Shown here: positions 1-5,424 of the stretch, piece by piece
Numbering within the stretch: the first letter of the stretch is position 1
How the letters are laid out: each line of letters opens with the position of its first letter
Origin: an uncultured Ruminococcus sp.
Lineage (GTDB): Bacteria; Bacillota; Clostridia; Lachnospirales; Lachnospiraceae
DNA length: 5,619 nt
NCBI GenBank assembly: GCA_900544395.1
Contig: UQVC01000065.1
Coordinates: 1 to 5,619 of the forward strand
Direction of reading: 5' to 3'
Notes under the pieces: generated by a model
The model's input: the letters and a program-made list of their open reading frames with translations, nothing else
Told to the model about the DNA's origin: nothing
Database searches by the model: none
Made by a program: the position numbers and the translations under genes

Positions 1-112
1 GTTGGATATTATTTTCAGTTGCCAGGGTGTTGAGATCTTTTTCACCCTTAAGTAGCTCAATTACTAGGTCTGATTTAAATTTGGCACTAAAGTTTCTTCT
101 TTGTCTGGACAT
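1..112 (-). CDS. IS3-family transposase OrfA, N-terminal 37 residues (cut by window edge)
   Basis: Minus-strand reading from the ATG at 112-110 gives MSRQRRNFSAKFKSD followed by LVIELLKGEKDLNTLATENNIQ, still open at base 1. This is the start of the helix-turn-helix DNA-binding subunit of IS3-type transposases (HTH_Tnp_1 family): a basic RRNFSAKFK stretch, then a helix carrying VIELL, then the LATENNI turn/helix. In such elements OrfA binds the terminal repeats and is fused by programmed -1 frameshifting to the DDE-containing OrfB; neither the frameshift site nor OrfB is in view. A GAGAGG ribosome binding site at 128-123 lies 10 nt before the ATG. The family assignment comes from pattern recognition of this short stretch, so the subgroup (IS150-like is my guess) is uncertain. 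Confidence 0.85.
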   Translation of the reverse strand, partial: MSRQRRNFSAKFKSDLVIELLKGEKDLNTLATENNIQ

Positions 113-143
113 AATTATGAATCCTCTCTTTCATACTGATTTT

Positions 144-172
144 AGTATATCAGATTCATTAAAAAATGTCCG
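144..172 (-). promoter_or_regulatory. Promoter of the IS transposase
   Basis: On the minus strand, CGGACA (172-167) and TATACT (149-144) are separated by 17 nt and lie upstream of the orfA ribosome binding site. The -35 box falls within the terminal region of the IS, as is common for IS3-family elements. It points away from the HNH gene. Confidence 0.6.
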
Positions 173-198
173 AAAAAGTGTCTTAATTTATGAGACCA

Positions 199-326
199 TT
201 ATAGTATTCCGTATTTTGAGATCTTATGGGGAGGTAGATGAAATTCCGGCAGAGATGTTGAAGTCAAGTTTAAGCGGACAAATTGATTCTATATTGGGGA
301 AATTGGAGGATTTATTAAAGCAATAA
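199..326 (+). pseudogene. 3' remnant of a host gene truncated by the IS (possibly the ATPase partner of the HNH nuclease)
   Basis: From the inferred IS boundary, a reading frame runs through 41 codons (IVFRILRSYGEVDEIPAEM...ending KLEDLLKQ) to a TAA at 324-326. It looks like a real protein C-terminus: charged, helical and ending 14 nt before the next gene's start with a ribosome binding site between. The same frame stays open leftward into the IS, but there the plus strand is only the complement of orfA and its promoter, so that part is not host protein. The remnant is too short to name by sequence. ATPases of the PtuA/AAA type are the usual genes directly upstream of such HNH genes, so a defence ATPase is plausible from context only. 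Whatever it was, its C-terminus is now separated from the rest. Confidence 0.6.
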
Positions 327-340
327 TAGAGGTGTGACAT

Positions 341-922
341 TTGAGAATACATGGAGATAAAGTTATAAAACGGCGTGTGGGATTGGAGGAAAGATCAGAT
401 TATCATGAATATCTGCCAGAATTGCGTGAAGATTTTCAATATATTTGTGGTTACTGTGGTAAGAACGAAAGGGTGACTAAGAATGCGTTTGAAATAGATC
501 ATTTTGTGCCAAAAAAATATGCAAAGTCTCGAGAAAATGATTATAGTAATTTAGTATATTCCTGTTATGTTTGTAATCGAAAGAAAGCTTCTAAATGGCC
601 ATCTGAAAATATGGAAGTTCAGTTTATAGAGGAAAAAGGATTTGTTGATCCGGCAACAGATGAATATGATAAGCATATGGAAAGGAAACCAGATGGGACA
701 ATTCTGGGAAAAACAAAAACGGGAAAATATATGGCAGAGGAAGCATTTCAGTTTCATTTAAGACCTATGAGGGAAGTGTGGCAGCTTATGCAATTGGTCG
801 AGAAGAAAAAACAGATGCGAGAAAAGATGAAAACGCTTAAACCGGAAGAAATGCAGGATTACATAGAAATGGATCAATTGTTAGAAACATTACAAAAAAT
901 ATTATTTCAGGGAAAAGAGTAA
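341..922 (+). CDS. HNH endonuclease, probable defence-module effector (PtuB/retron-HNH-like)
   Basis: 193-residue HNH (beta-beta-alpha metal) nuclease, expected to cut DNA or RNA in the cytoplasm. Visible motif order: zinc-knuckle cysteines C36-x2-C39, catalytic DH pair D53-H54 in FEIDHFVPKK, N70-L71-V72, a second knuckle C75-x2-C78 and N79 in VCNRKKASKWP. All core positions look intact. Further on, a GFVDPATDEYDKH stretch (100-112) and a lysine/glutamate-rich helical tail (about 150-193) resemble the C-terminal part of bacterial HNH proteins found next to ATPases. The start is TTG at 341 with GAGGTG at 329-334; no in-frame ATG occurs until residue 91. The gene lies 14 nt after a truncated gene and 12 nt before the acyltransferase-kinase gene. 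Four 60-base lines inside it (361-600) count to about 34% GC, well below the downstream genes, which suggests acquisition by transfer. The HNH class is secure; the defence role is inferred from context. Confidence 0.85.
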   Translation: MRIHGDKVIKRRVGLEERSDYHEYLPELREDFQYICGYCGKNERVTKNAFEIDHFVPKKYAKSRENDYSNLVYSCYVCNRKKASKWPSENMEVQFIEEKGFVDPATDEYDKHMERKPDGTILGKTKTGKYMAEEAFQFHLRPMREVWQLMQLVEKKKQMREKMKTLKPEEMQDYIEMDQLLETLQKILFQGKE

Positions 923-934
923 GGAGAGGGACAA

Positions 935-2554
935 ATGAGAAGTTTATTGATCCTCGGAGCAGGCGGCTTCGGGCAGATGGTAAAAGAAACAGCAATCCAA
1001 CTTGGATATGACAATGTGGTATTTTTGGATGATGCAGCATTTGGAAAGGATGTTGTTGGAAAGTGCTGTGATTATGTTGCGAAACAGGAGGAGTATGGGA
1101 CAGCCGTTGCAGCATTTGGAAACAATCATACACGGTTGTTCTGGACAGATAAATTATTAGAGGCAGGGTATGAAGTACCGGCTTTTGTACATCCTTCGAC
1201 AATTGTCAGTCCAAGTGCAGTTCTGGAAGCGGGATGCTTTGTCATGCAGAGAGCGGTTGTCAATACACATACCCGTATAGAGAGGGCCGCTTTGGTCAAC
1301 AGCGGAGCGGTTGTGGATCATGATTCCGTTGTATGTGCGGGGGCTCACGTGGGGCTTGGCAGTGTGGTGAAAGCCAACTGCACGATTGAGCAGGAGAAAA
1401 AGGTAGAAGCAGGAGAAGTGATCTTTTCGACTCGAAGAAAGATTGAAGGAGTGGACAGCAGAGCTCTGGAAGATGCACTGTATGCGTTTGGATTCGGACT
1501 TCAGTGCAGTTATGTGAAGCCCTTTGGAGAAGGTCATATCAACGAGACATATGCGGTGTATATGCCGATGGAAGATGGAACAGAGAAACCGCTGTACGTG
1601 CTGCAGAGGATCAATATTAATGTGTTTAAAGAACCGGGACAGGTGATGGAGAACATTTTCGGAGTGACAGAATTTCTCCGTGATGTGATCCGAAAAGAGG
1701 GCGGAGATCCGGATCGTGAGACTTTGGCATACATCAAGACGAAAAGTGGGGATACCTACTTTGAGGATGATGAAGGACAGCCATGGCGCTGTGCGATCTT
1801 TATTACAGATTCTGTATGCTATCAGATGGTAGAGCGTCCGGAGCAGTTTTATCAGTCAGCCCGCAGTTTTGGGCATTTCTTAAAGCAGCTGGGAGAATAT
1901 CCGGCAGAGAGTCTGTATGAGACGATCCCCAATTTCCATCATACAGTGAAACGATTCGAAGCATTTGCACAGGCGGTGCAGAGAGATGTGAAGAACCGCG
2001 CCCGTCTGTGCCGTCCGGAAATTGAATTTGCTTTGGCAAGAGAACAGGACTGTGGAGTCTTGACCAGTCAGATGGAAGCAGGAACTTTGCCGCTTCGTGT
2101 GACTCACAATGACACCAAACTGAATAATATCCTGTTTGATGCAGCGACAGGAAAAGGCTTGTGTATCATCGATCTGGATACGATCATGCCGGGACTGGCA
2201 GCCAATGACTTTGGTGACTCCATCCGTTTTGGAGCATCCACAGCAGAAGAGGATGAACAGGATCTGGAGAAAGTACATTTTGATATTAAGCTGTATGAAT
2301 TATATGTCAAAGGCTATCTGGAGATGGCGAAAGATGTGCTGACAGAGGAAGAACTGGAGAGTCTTCCGTGGGGAGCAAGACTGATGACATTCGAATGTGG
2401 AATCCGTTTTCTGATGGACTTCCTGCAGGGAGATACATATTTCAAGACGGCTTATCCTGAGCATAATCTGGTTCGTGCCCGTACACAGTTCCGGCTGGTG
2501 CAGGAGATGGAAGAGCAGTTTGATGAGATGTGCCGGATCGTAAGAGAGAGTTAG
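935..2554 (+). CDS. Two-domain fusion: PglD/NeuD-like sugar acyltransferase + NahK-like N-acetylhexosamine 1-kinase (APH fold)
   Basis: 539 residues in two parts. Residues 1-170 resemble PglD/NeuD sugar acetyltransferases: a Rossmann-like start with LLILGAGGFGQMVKE (4-18), the HPSTIVSPSA entry (86-95) into a left-handed beta-helix, and VVDHDS with H129 at the usual catalytic-base position. The helix is shorter than in typical ~210-aa family members and its C-terminal coils look degenerate. Residues 181-539 (about 359 aa, the length of free-standing NahK) are a phosphotransferase of the aminoglycoside-kinase fold: nucleotide-loop-like FGEGHINETY (197-206), catalytic HNDTKLNN (H391, D393, N398), and metal-binding IIDLDTIMPG (D413, D415) followed by NDFGDSIR. 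NahK-type kinases phosphorylate GlcNAc/GalNAc at C1, giving precursors for UDP-sugars. AAGGAG at 921-926, overlapping the HNH stop, supports the ATG at 935. The exact sugar and whether the acyltransferase half still works are unknown. Confidence 0.8.
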   Translation: MRSLLILGAGGFGQMVKETAIQLGYDNVVFLDDAAFGKDVVGKCCDYVAKQEEYGTAVAAFGNNHTRLFWTDKLLEAGYEVPAFVHPSTIVSPSAVLEAGCFVMQRAVVNTHTRIERAALVNSGAVVDHDSVVCAGAHVGLGSVVKANCTIEQEKKVEAGEVIFSTRRKIEGVDSRALEDALYAFGFGLQCSYVKPFGEGHINETYAVYMPMEDGTEKPLYVLQRININVFKEPGQVMENIFGVTEFLRDVIRKEGGDPDRETLAYIKTKSGDTYFEDDEGQPWRCAIFITDSVCYQMVERPEQFYQSARSFGHFLKQLGEYPAESLYETIPNFHHTVKRFEAFAQAVQRDVKNRARLCRPEIEFALAREQDCGVLTSQMEAGTLPLRVTHNDTKLNNILFDAATGKGLCIIDLDTIMPGLAANDFGDSIRFGASTAEEDEQDLEKVHFDIKLYELYVKGYLEMAKDVLTEEELESLPWGARLMTFECGIRFLMDFLQGDTYFKTAYPEHNLVRARTQFRLVQEMEEQFDEMCRIVRES

Positions 2555-2667
2555 GAGTGGTCTTCTGGCGTTTCATTCCGTGATACGATCACCAGCCAGC
2601 AATATAATAAAATTTCAATGAAGACGATAAGAAGCAAGATCATACCGCCAATAATAAGTCGTTCCAT
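2551..2667 (-). CDS. Small membrane protein of 38 residues (unannotated-type microprotein)
   Basis: On the minus strand an ATG at 2667-2665 opens a 38-codon frame: MERLIIGGMILLLIVFIEIL, then LYCWLVIVSRNETPEDHS and TAA. Residues 4-27 are almost entirely hydrophobic, enough for one membrane span, with a lone R3 before it and a polar, acidic tail after it. A GAGG ribosome binding site (2680-2677) sits 9 nt upstream, and a TATACT -10 box lies at 2707-2702. Its stop overlaps the stop of the convergent kinase gene by 4 nt. I do not recognise a family. The lack of a basic C-terminus argues against Fst/Ldr-type toxins, but a role as toxin, regulator or membrane-complex subunit cannot be told from the sequence. 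Support is the combination of start signal, promoter and clean hydrophobic segment; there is no homology evidence. Confidence 0.6.
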   Translation of the reverse strand: MERLIIGGMILLLIVFIEILLYCWLVIVSRNETPEDHS

Positions 2668-2701
2668 ATATGATAACCTCGTGAATATTAGATAGTGTTA
2701 C

Positions 2702-2730
2702 AGTATATTCGAAAATTATAATTTTATGTA
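2702..2730 (-). promoter_or_regulatory. Promoter for the 38-aa membrane protein
   Basis: On the minus strand a TATACT -10 (2707-2702) has a weak -35 TACATA (2730-2725) at 17 nt spacing. The predicted transcript starts about 28 nt before the ATG. The -35 overlaps one arm of the palindrome at 2712-2725. Confidence 0.45.
2712..2725. repeat. 14-bp perfect palindrome AAAATTATAATTTT
   Basis: The sequence equals its own reverse complement over 14 bases and lies within the -35/-10 spacer of the minus-strand promoter. It is pure A/T, so chance is possible, but the position would suit a repressor operator. Confidence 0.4.
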
Positions 2731-2741
2731 TGAAAAAGGCA

Positions 2742-2758
2742 AAATTTTCCGGAAATTT
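2742..2758. repeat. Inverted repeat centred on TTTCCGGAAA, upstream of the polysaccharide operon promoter
   Basis: TTTCCGGAAA (2746-2755) is a perfect 10-bp palindrome. Allowing one extra T in the left arm, the symmetry extends to AAATTT...AAATTT (2742-2758). It ends about 15 nt before the -35 region of the plus-strand promoter, a place where an activator or repressor could bind. No T-run follows, so it is not a terminator. Confidence 0.4.
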
Positions 2759-2772
2759 GGTTAATAATATAG

Positions 2773-2801
2773 TTTCAGAACAGAAAAATATATGTTATAC
2801 T
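2773..2801 (+). promoter_or_regulatory. Extended -10 promoter of the polysaccharide operon
   Basis: TGTTATACT (2793-2801) is an extended -10 element (TGn + TATACT). The -35 is weak (TTTCAG at 2773-2778, 17 nt spacing), as expected where the extended -10 carries recognition. Transcription would start near 2808, leaving a leader of about 38 nt before the ATG at 2846. Confidence 0.65.
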
Positions 2802-2845
2802 AGAGCAGATTTGAAGTGAAAGTATGCAGTTATGGGAGAATGAGA

Positions 2846-3568
2846 ATGGAAGAACAGATGAGAAATGATGAGATGGAAATCGATCTGATAGAATTATTTC
2901 ATGTATTATTGAAAAAAGCATGGGTGATACTTCTGTGTCTGGTGATCGGCGCAGCAGCTGTTGGGGCATATACAAAATTATTTGTTACACCACAGTATCA
3001 GGCGACATCGACACTGTATGTTCTTGGAAATTCTGTCAGTATGTCTGGTGTGGATATGTCATTGAGTAAGCAGCTGACAGCAGACTTTACAGTGTTGGCA
3101 AAGAGCCGACCGGTCATGGAGAAAGTCAATGAAAAGCTGAAAAAGGAATATCAGGATGTGGATTATTCTGTAGAGCAGCTGCAAGGGATGATCACGGCAG
3201 AGAATCCATCCGGAACCAGTTTGATGCGGATGACAGCGACGAACGCAGATCCCCAGCTTGCAGCGGATATGGCAAATGCAGCAGCAGATGCCGTGGCAGA
3301 GCGTATTTCAGAGGTTATGGTGATTGACAGACCAAGCAGTGTGGAAGATGCAGCGAAGCCGGCATATCCGGTCAGTCCGAATGTGAAGAAGAACGCAGTT
3401 ATGGGCGGATTAGTTGGCGCAGTACTTGCAGCGGGGGTATTTACGCTATTATTCCTGATGGACGATACGATCAAATCAGAAGAGGATGTCAGAAGATATC
3501 TGCAGCTGAACACACTGGCAGCGATGCCAAAGGAAAAAAAGAGAAAACGTGCATCAGCAGAGGCATAA
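2846..3568 (+). CDS. Wzz/CpsC-type polysaccharide co-polymerase (tyrosine-kinase modulator, chain-length protein)
   Basis: 240 residues. In Gram-positives such proteins sit in the membrane, help set exopolysaccharide/capsule chain length and activate a separate BY-type tyrosine kinase. Visible: cytoplasmic start with the family signature EIDLIELFHVLLKKAW (11-26), membrane span about 26-45, an extracytoplasmic part starting YQATSTLYV (51-59), a proline-rich KPAYPVSPN (171-179) just before the second span (about 183-205), then DDTIKSEEDVRRYL and a basic tail (KKRKR). Start choice: ATG at 2846 has GGGAG (2834-2838) 7 nt upstream; a GTG at 2816 would add 10 residues but lacks a ribosome binding site and lies only ~8 nt from the predicted transcription start. 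The cognate CpsD/EpsB kinase, usually adjacent, is not present in the window. A gene symbol is withheld because naming varies (cpsC, epsA, capA). Confidence 0.88.
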   Translation: MEEQMRNDEMEIDLIELFHVLLKKAWVILLCLVIGAAAVGAYTKLFVTPQYQATSTLYVLGNSVSMSGVDMSLSKQLTADFTVLAKSRPVMEKVNEKLKKEYQDVDYSVEQLQGMITAENPSGTSLMRMTATNADPQLAADMANAAADAVAERISEVMVIDRPSSVEDAAKPAYPVSPNVKKNAVMGGLVGAVLAAGVFTLLFLMDDTIKSEEDVRRYLQLNTLAAMPKEKKRKRASAEA

Positions 3569-3587
3569 GAATGAACATAAGAGGCAT

Positions 3588-3621
3588 TGCAGGAGGTTGT
3601 TCCGAGCGGGACATCCCTGCA
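3588..3621 (+). terminator. Stem-loop with T-rich tail between the Wzz-like and sortase genes (attenuator/partial terminator)
   Basis: The 108-nt gap after the Wzz-like gene folds into a long hairpin. TGCAGG (3588-3593) pairs with CCTGCA (3616-3621), and an inner TGTTCC (3598-3603) pairs with GGGACA (3608-3613, one G-U) across a GAGC loop, with a small internal asymmetry. A T-rich run (TTCTTTTTC, about 3626-3634) follows after a few bases. The arms are GC-rich compared with the surroundings. The delayed, interrupted T tract suggests a leaky terminator or attenuator that lowers expression of the downstream genes; it could instead be an mRNA processing or stability element. Confidence 0.5.
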
Positions 3622-3676
3622 CTGCTTCTTTTTCCATATAGTGATTCCAGAATGGATGGAAGAAAGGAAGGAGTTT

Positions 3677-4447
3677 ATGAAGAAATCCAGAAAGATTTTA
3701 ATCGGTATTTTAATCTGTGTGATCATTGGAAGTGTATCTTATATTGGATATTATTATGTAACGAAGAGTCAAAATGAGAAGGTATATGAGGATCTGCAAA
3801 AAGAAGCGGTAAAGCCGGATAATACGAAAAAAACAGAGCAAAAGGAAGAGGACTATGTGGAGATTCCCGTCAATTTTGAAGAATTGCAGGCGAAGAATCC
3901 GGATATTTACGCGTGGATCCAGATCGAGGGAACTAATATCAATTATCCCATTGTGCAGAGTGCGGATGATAATGAATATTACTTAAATCATACCATTGAA
4001 GGTGTGGAAGGATATCCGGGGTCTATTTATACGGAAAACTGGAATAAGAAAGAATTCACAGATTTTAATACGGTGATTTACGGACATGATATGAAAGACG
4101 GCAGTATGTTTCAGAATCTGCATAATTATGCGGATGCATCCTACATGCAGCAGCATCCCAATGTGGTGATCTATACACCGGATAAAAAGCGGACATATCA
4201 GATTTTTGCAGCGGTTGTATATGATGACAGGCATGTACTTCATAGTTTTGATTATGCACTTGAAGATCAGAGACAGGCATTTTTGGATTCTATCTATAAC
4301 ACAAGAAATTTTGGAAATGTGATCCGAGACGATGTTTCTGTGAATACAGACAGTAGAATCCTGACCCTTAGTACGTGTATGACCGGGCAGGATGACAAAA
4401 GATTTTTAGTGGAGGCGGTATTGACCAGTGAAGAAGACGGAAGATAA
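3677..4447 (+). CDS. srtB: Class B sortase
   Basis: 256-residue membrane-anchored cysteine transpeptidase that cleaves a sorting motif in secreted proteins and links them to the peptidoglycan cross-bridge (or builds pili). Features: basic N-terminus and one membrane span (about 7-28), a charged linker to about 65, then the sortase barrel with the class B landmarks NPDIYAWIQIEGTNINYPIVQ (74-94, split by residues typical of SrtB), YYLNH (101-105), catalytic H137 in VIYGHDM, GSMF (142-145), catalytic C234 in TLSTC, and R242 in DKRFLV. All three active-site residues are present. Start: ATG at 3677, preceded by AGGAAGGAG (3665-3673). The frame is open upstream to a TTG at 3587, but that extension would encode the hairpin region and put 30 odd residues before the signal-anchor. 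The 3' end overlaps the LCP gene. No LPXTG/NPQTN-type substrate is visible in the window. Confidence 0.92.
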   Translation: MKKSRKILIGILICVIIGSVSYIGYYYVTKSQNEKVYEDLQKEAVKPDNTKKTEQKEEDYVEIPVNFEELQAKNPDIYAWIQIEGTNINYPIVQSADDNEYYLNHTIEGVEGYPGSIYTENWNKKEFTDFNTVIYGHDMKDGSMFQNLHNYADASYMQQHPNVVIYTPDKKRTYQIFAAVVYDDRHVLHSFDYALEDQRQAFLDSIYNTRNFGNVIRDDVSVNTDSRILTLSTCMTGQDDKRFLVEAVLTSEEDGR

Positions 4448-5417
4448 GACGAAATTGTTGATGATTGTGTTACTGGCTGTGGCAGTAATCGCAGCAGCAG
4501 GCGCTGTTTTTCTCGGGATACGAAATAAAGCGGAAAATGAGAAGGCAAAGGCACAGACAGAGAGGAAGGACGCAGAAGATTCTTCCTATATTACTTATAA
4601 TGGTAAGAAATACAAGTATAATTCAGATCTGCGAACCATGTTGTTTATAGGGGTAGATAAGGACGAGGCTGTGACGGTAAAGGAGATAACCGGACGGAGC
4701 GGACAGTCCGATTGCCTGATCCTTCTGGTGATGGATACAGAAAGTAAGAAGACTACTCTTCTGGAAATTTCCAGAGATACTATGGCAGATGTGAAGATTT
4801 ATGGGATTGACGGGGATTATATGGCAACAGAGCTTATGCAGATCACCGCACAGTATGCCTATGGAGATGGAGAGAAGAGAAGCTGCCAGCTGACAAGAGA
4901 AGCCGTTGAGAATCTGCTGTATGATATTCCAATCCATGACTATCTGTCGTTGAATATGGCAGGGATCGTTCCAATCGTTGATCAGATTGGTGGAGTGGAG
5001 ATCACAGTTCTGGAAGATTATACATCGATCGATCCCGCATTTGTACAGGGCAGTTCTATTACATTAAATGGGGAGATGGCAGAAAAATATATCCGCAGTC
5101 GTGACACTTCCGTTCTTGGGAGCAATGAGCAGCGTATGGAACGTCAGACACAGTTTGTACAGGCTCTTCTGGAAAAAGTGAAGGCTTCCGAAGATGGCGG
5201 GGACACTATATTGCAGCAGTTCTGGCAGGCAGCTCAGCCATATATTACAACGGATCTGAGTCTCAATATGTTGGAAAAGGTAACGTCCTATGATATGGAA
5301 CCTGAGATTTTGAAAGTTCCGGGGGAAGTAAGAGCAGGAGAACAGCATGATGAATTTTATGTGGATGATGAAAGACTGCAGGAAATGATCATCAATATTT
5401 TTTACAGAGAAGCATAG
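4428..5417 (+). CDS. LCP family (LytR-CpsA-Psr) cell-wall glycopolymer transferase
   Basis: 329-residue membrane protein with an extracytoplasmic catalytic domain. The family transfers undecaprenyl-linked glycopolymers (teichoic acid, capsule) onto peptidoglycan. Visible: basic start and one membrane span (about 10-30), a charged linker, then LCP landmarks: MLFIGVD (71-77), GQSDCLILL with D95 (92-100), LEISRDT with R116-D117 (112-118), IPIHDYLSLNM (167-177), QIGGVEI (186-192), and YIRSR...GSNEQRMERQ with R223, R225, R236 and R239 (221-240). Metal and pyrophosphate-lipid binding residues therefore appear intact. The start is GTG at 4428, inside the sortase gene (20-nt overlap), with GGAGGCGG at 4411-4418 as ribosome binding site; this suggests translational coupling. 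Length fits the family. Context with the Wzz-like gene points to capsule/exopolysaccharide attachment rather than teichoic acid, but this is inference. Confidence 0.92.
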   Translation: MKKTEDKTKLLMIVLLAVAVIAAAGAVFLGIRNKAENEKAKAQTERKDAEDSSYITYNGKKYKYNSDLRTMLFIGVDKDEAVTVKEITGRSGQSDCLILLVMDTESKKTTLLEISRDTMADVKIYGIDGDYMATELMQITAQYAYGDGEKRSCQLTREAVENLLYDIPIHDYLSLNMAGIVPIVDQIGGVEITVLEDYTSIDPAFVQGSSITLNGEMAEKYIRSRDTSVLGSNEQRMERQTQFVQALLEKVKASEDGGDTILQQFWQAAQPYITTDLSLNMLEKVTSYDMEPEILKVPGEVRAGEQHDEFYVDDERLQEMIINIFYREA

Positions 5418-5424
5418 GATTAAA

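Larger units (their letters stand above)
1..198 (-). mobile_element. Terminal part of an IS3-family insertion sequence (5' end with orfA)
   Basis: Read on the minus strand, this stretch has the layout of an IS3-family 5' end: a terminal sequence starting TGGTCTCATAAATTAAG (198 downward), a repeated GACA motif, a promoter, a ribosome binding site, then orfA running out of the window at base 1. IS3 elements normally begin 5'-TG and end CA-3', so the boundary is placed at base 198. The other end and the 3-4 bp target duplication lie outside the window, so the exact junction is inferred. The element is inserted just inside the 3' end of the gene at 199-326. Confidence 0.72.

Noticed and set aside
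27..326. A 99-codon plus-strand gene
   Set aside because: Bases up to about 198 are the complement of an IS orfA and its promoter; only the tail 199-326 is host coding sequence. No ribosome binding site precedes the TTG at 27.
837..1537. Long antisense frames opposite the HNH and acyltransferase genes
   Set aside because: They lie opposite well-supported coding sequence, have no convincing start signals, and their residues (rich in Ser, Leu, His, Cys) are typical of reverse-complement shadows.
2580..2592. GTGAT-ACG-ATCAC stem as a terminator for the kinase gene
   Set aside because: The stem is only 5 bp, there is no T-run on either strand, and it lies inside the minus-strand microprotein frame.
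2816..2845. Upstream GTG start for the Wzz-like protein
   Set aside because: Too close to the predicted transcription start near 2808 for a ribosome binding site; the ATG at 2846 has GGGAG at good spacing and gives a family-like N-terminus.
3587..3676. Upstream TTG start adding 30 residues to the sortase
   Set aside because: The extension would be the translated hairpin and would precede the signal-anchor with unlikely residues; the ATG at 3677 has AGGAAGGAG immediately upstream.
3163..3726. 187-codon antisense frame opposite the Wzz-like gene
   Set aside because: Low-complexity Ala/Ser/Phe composition, mirror of alanine-rich coding sequence, and it crosses the hairpin region; no family resemblance.
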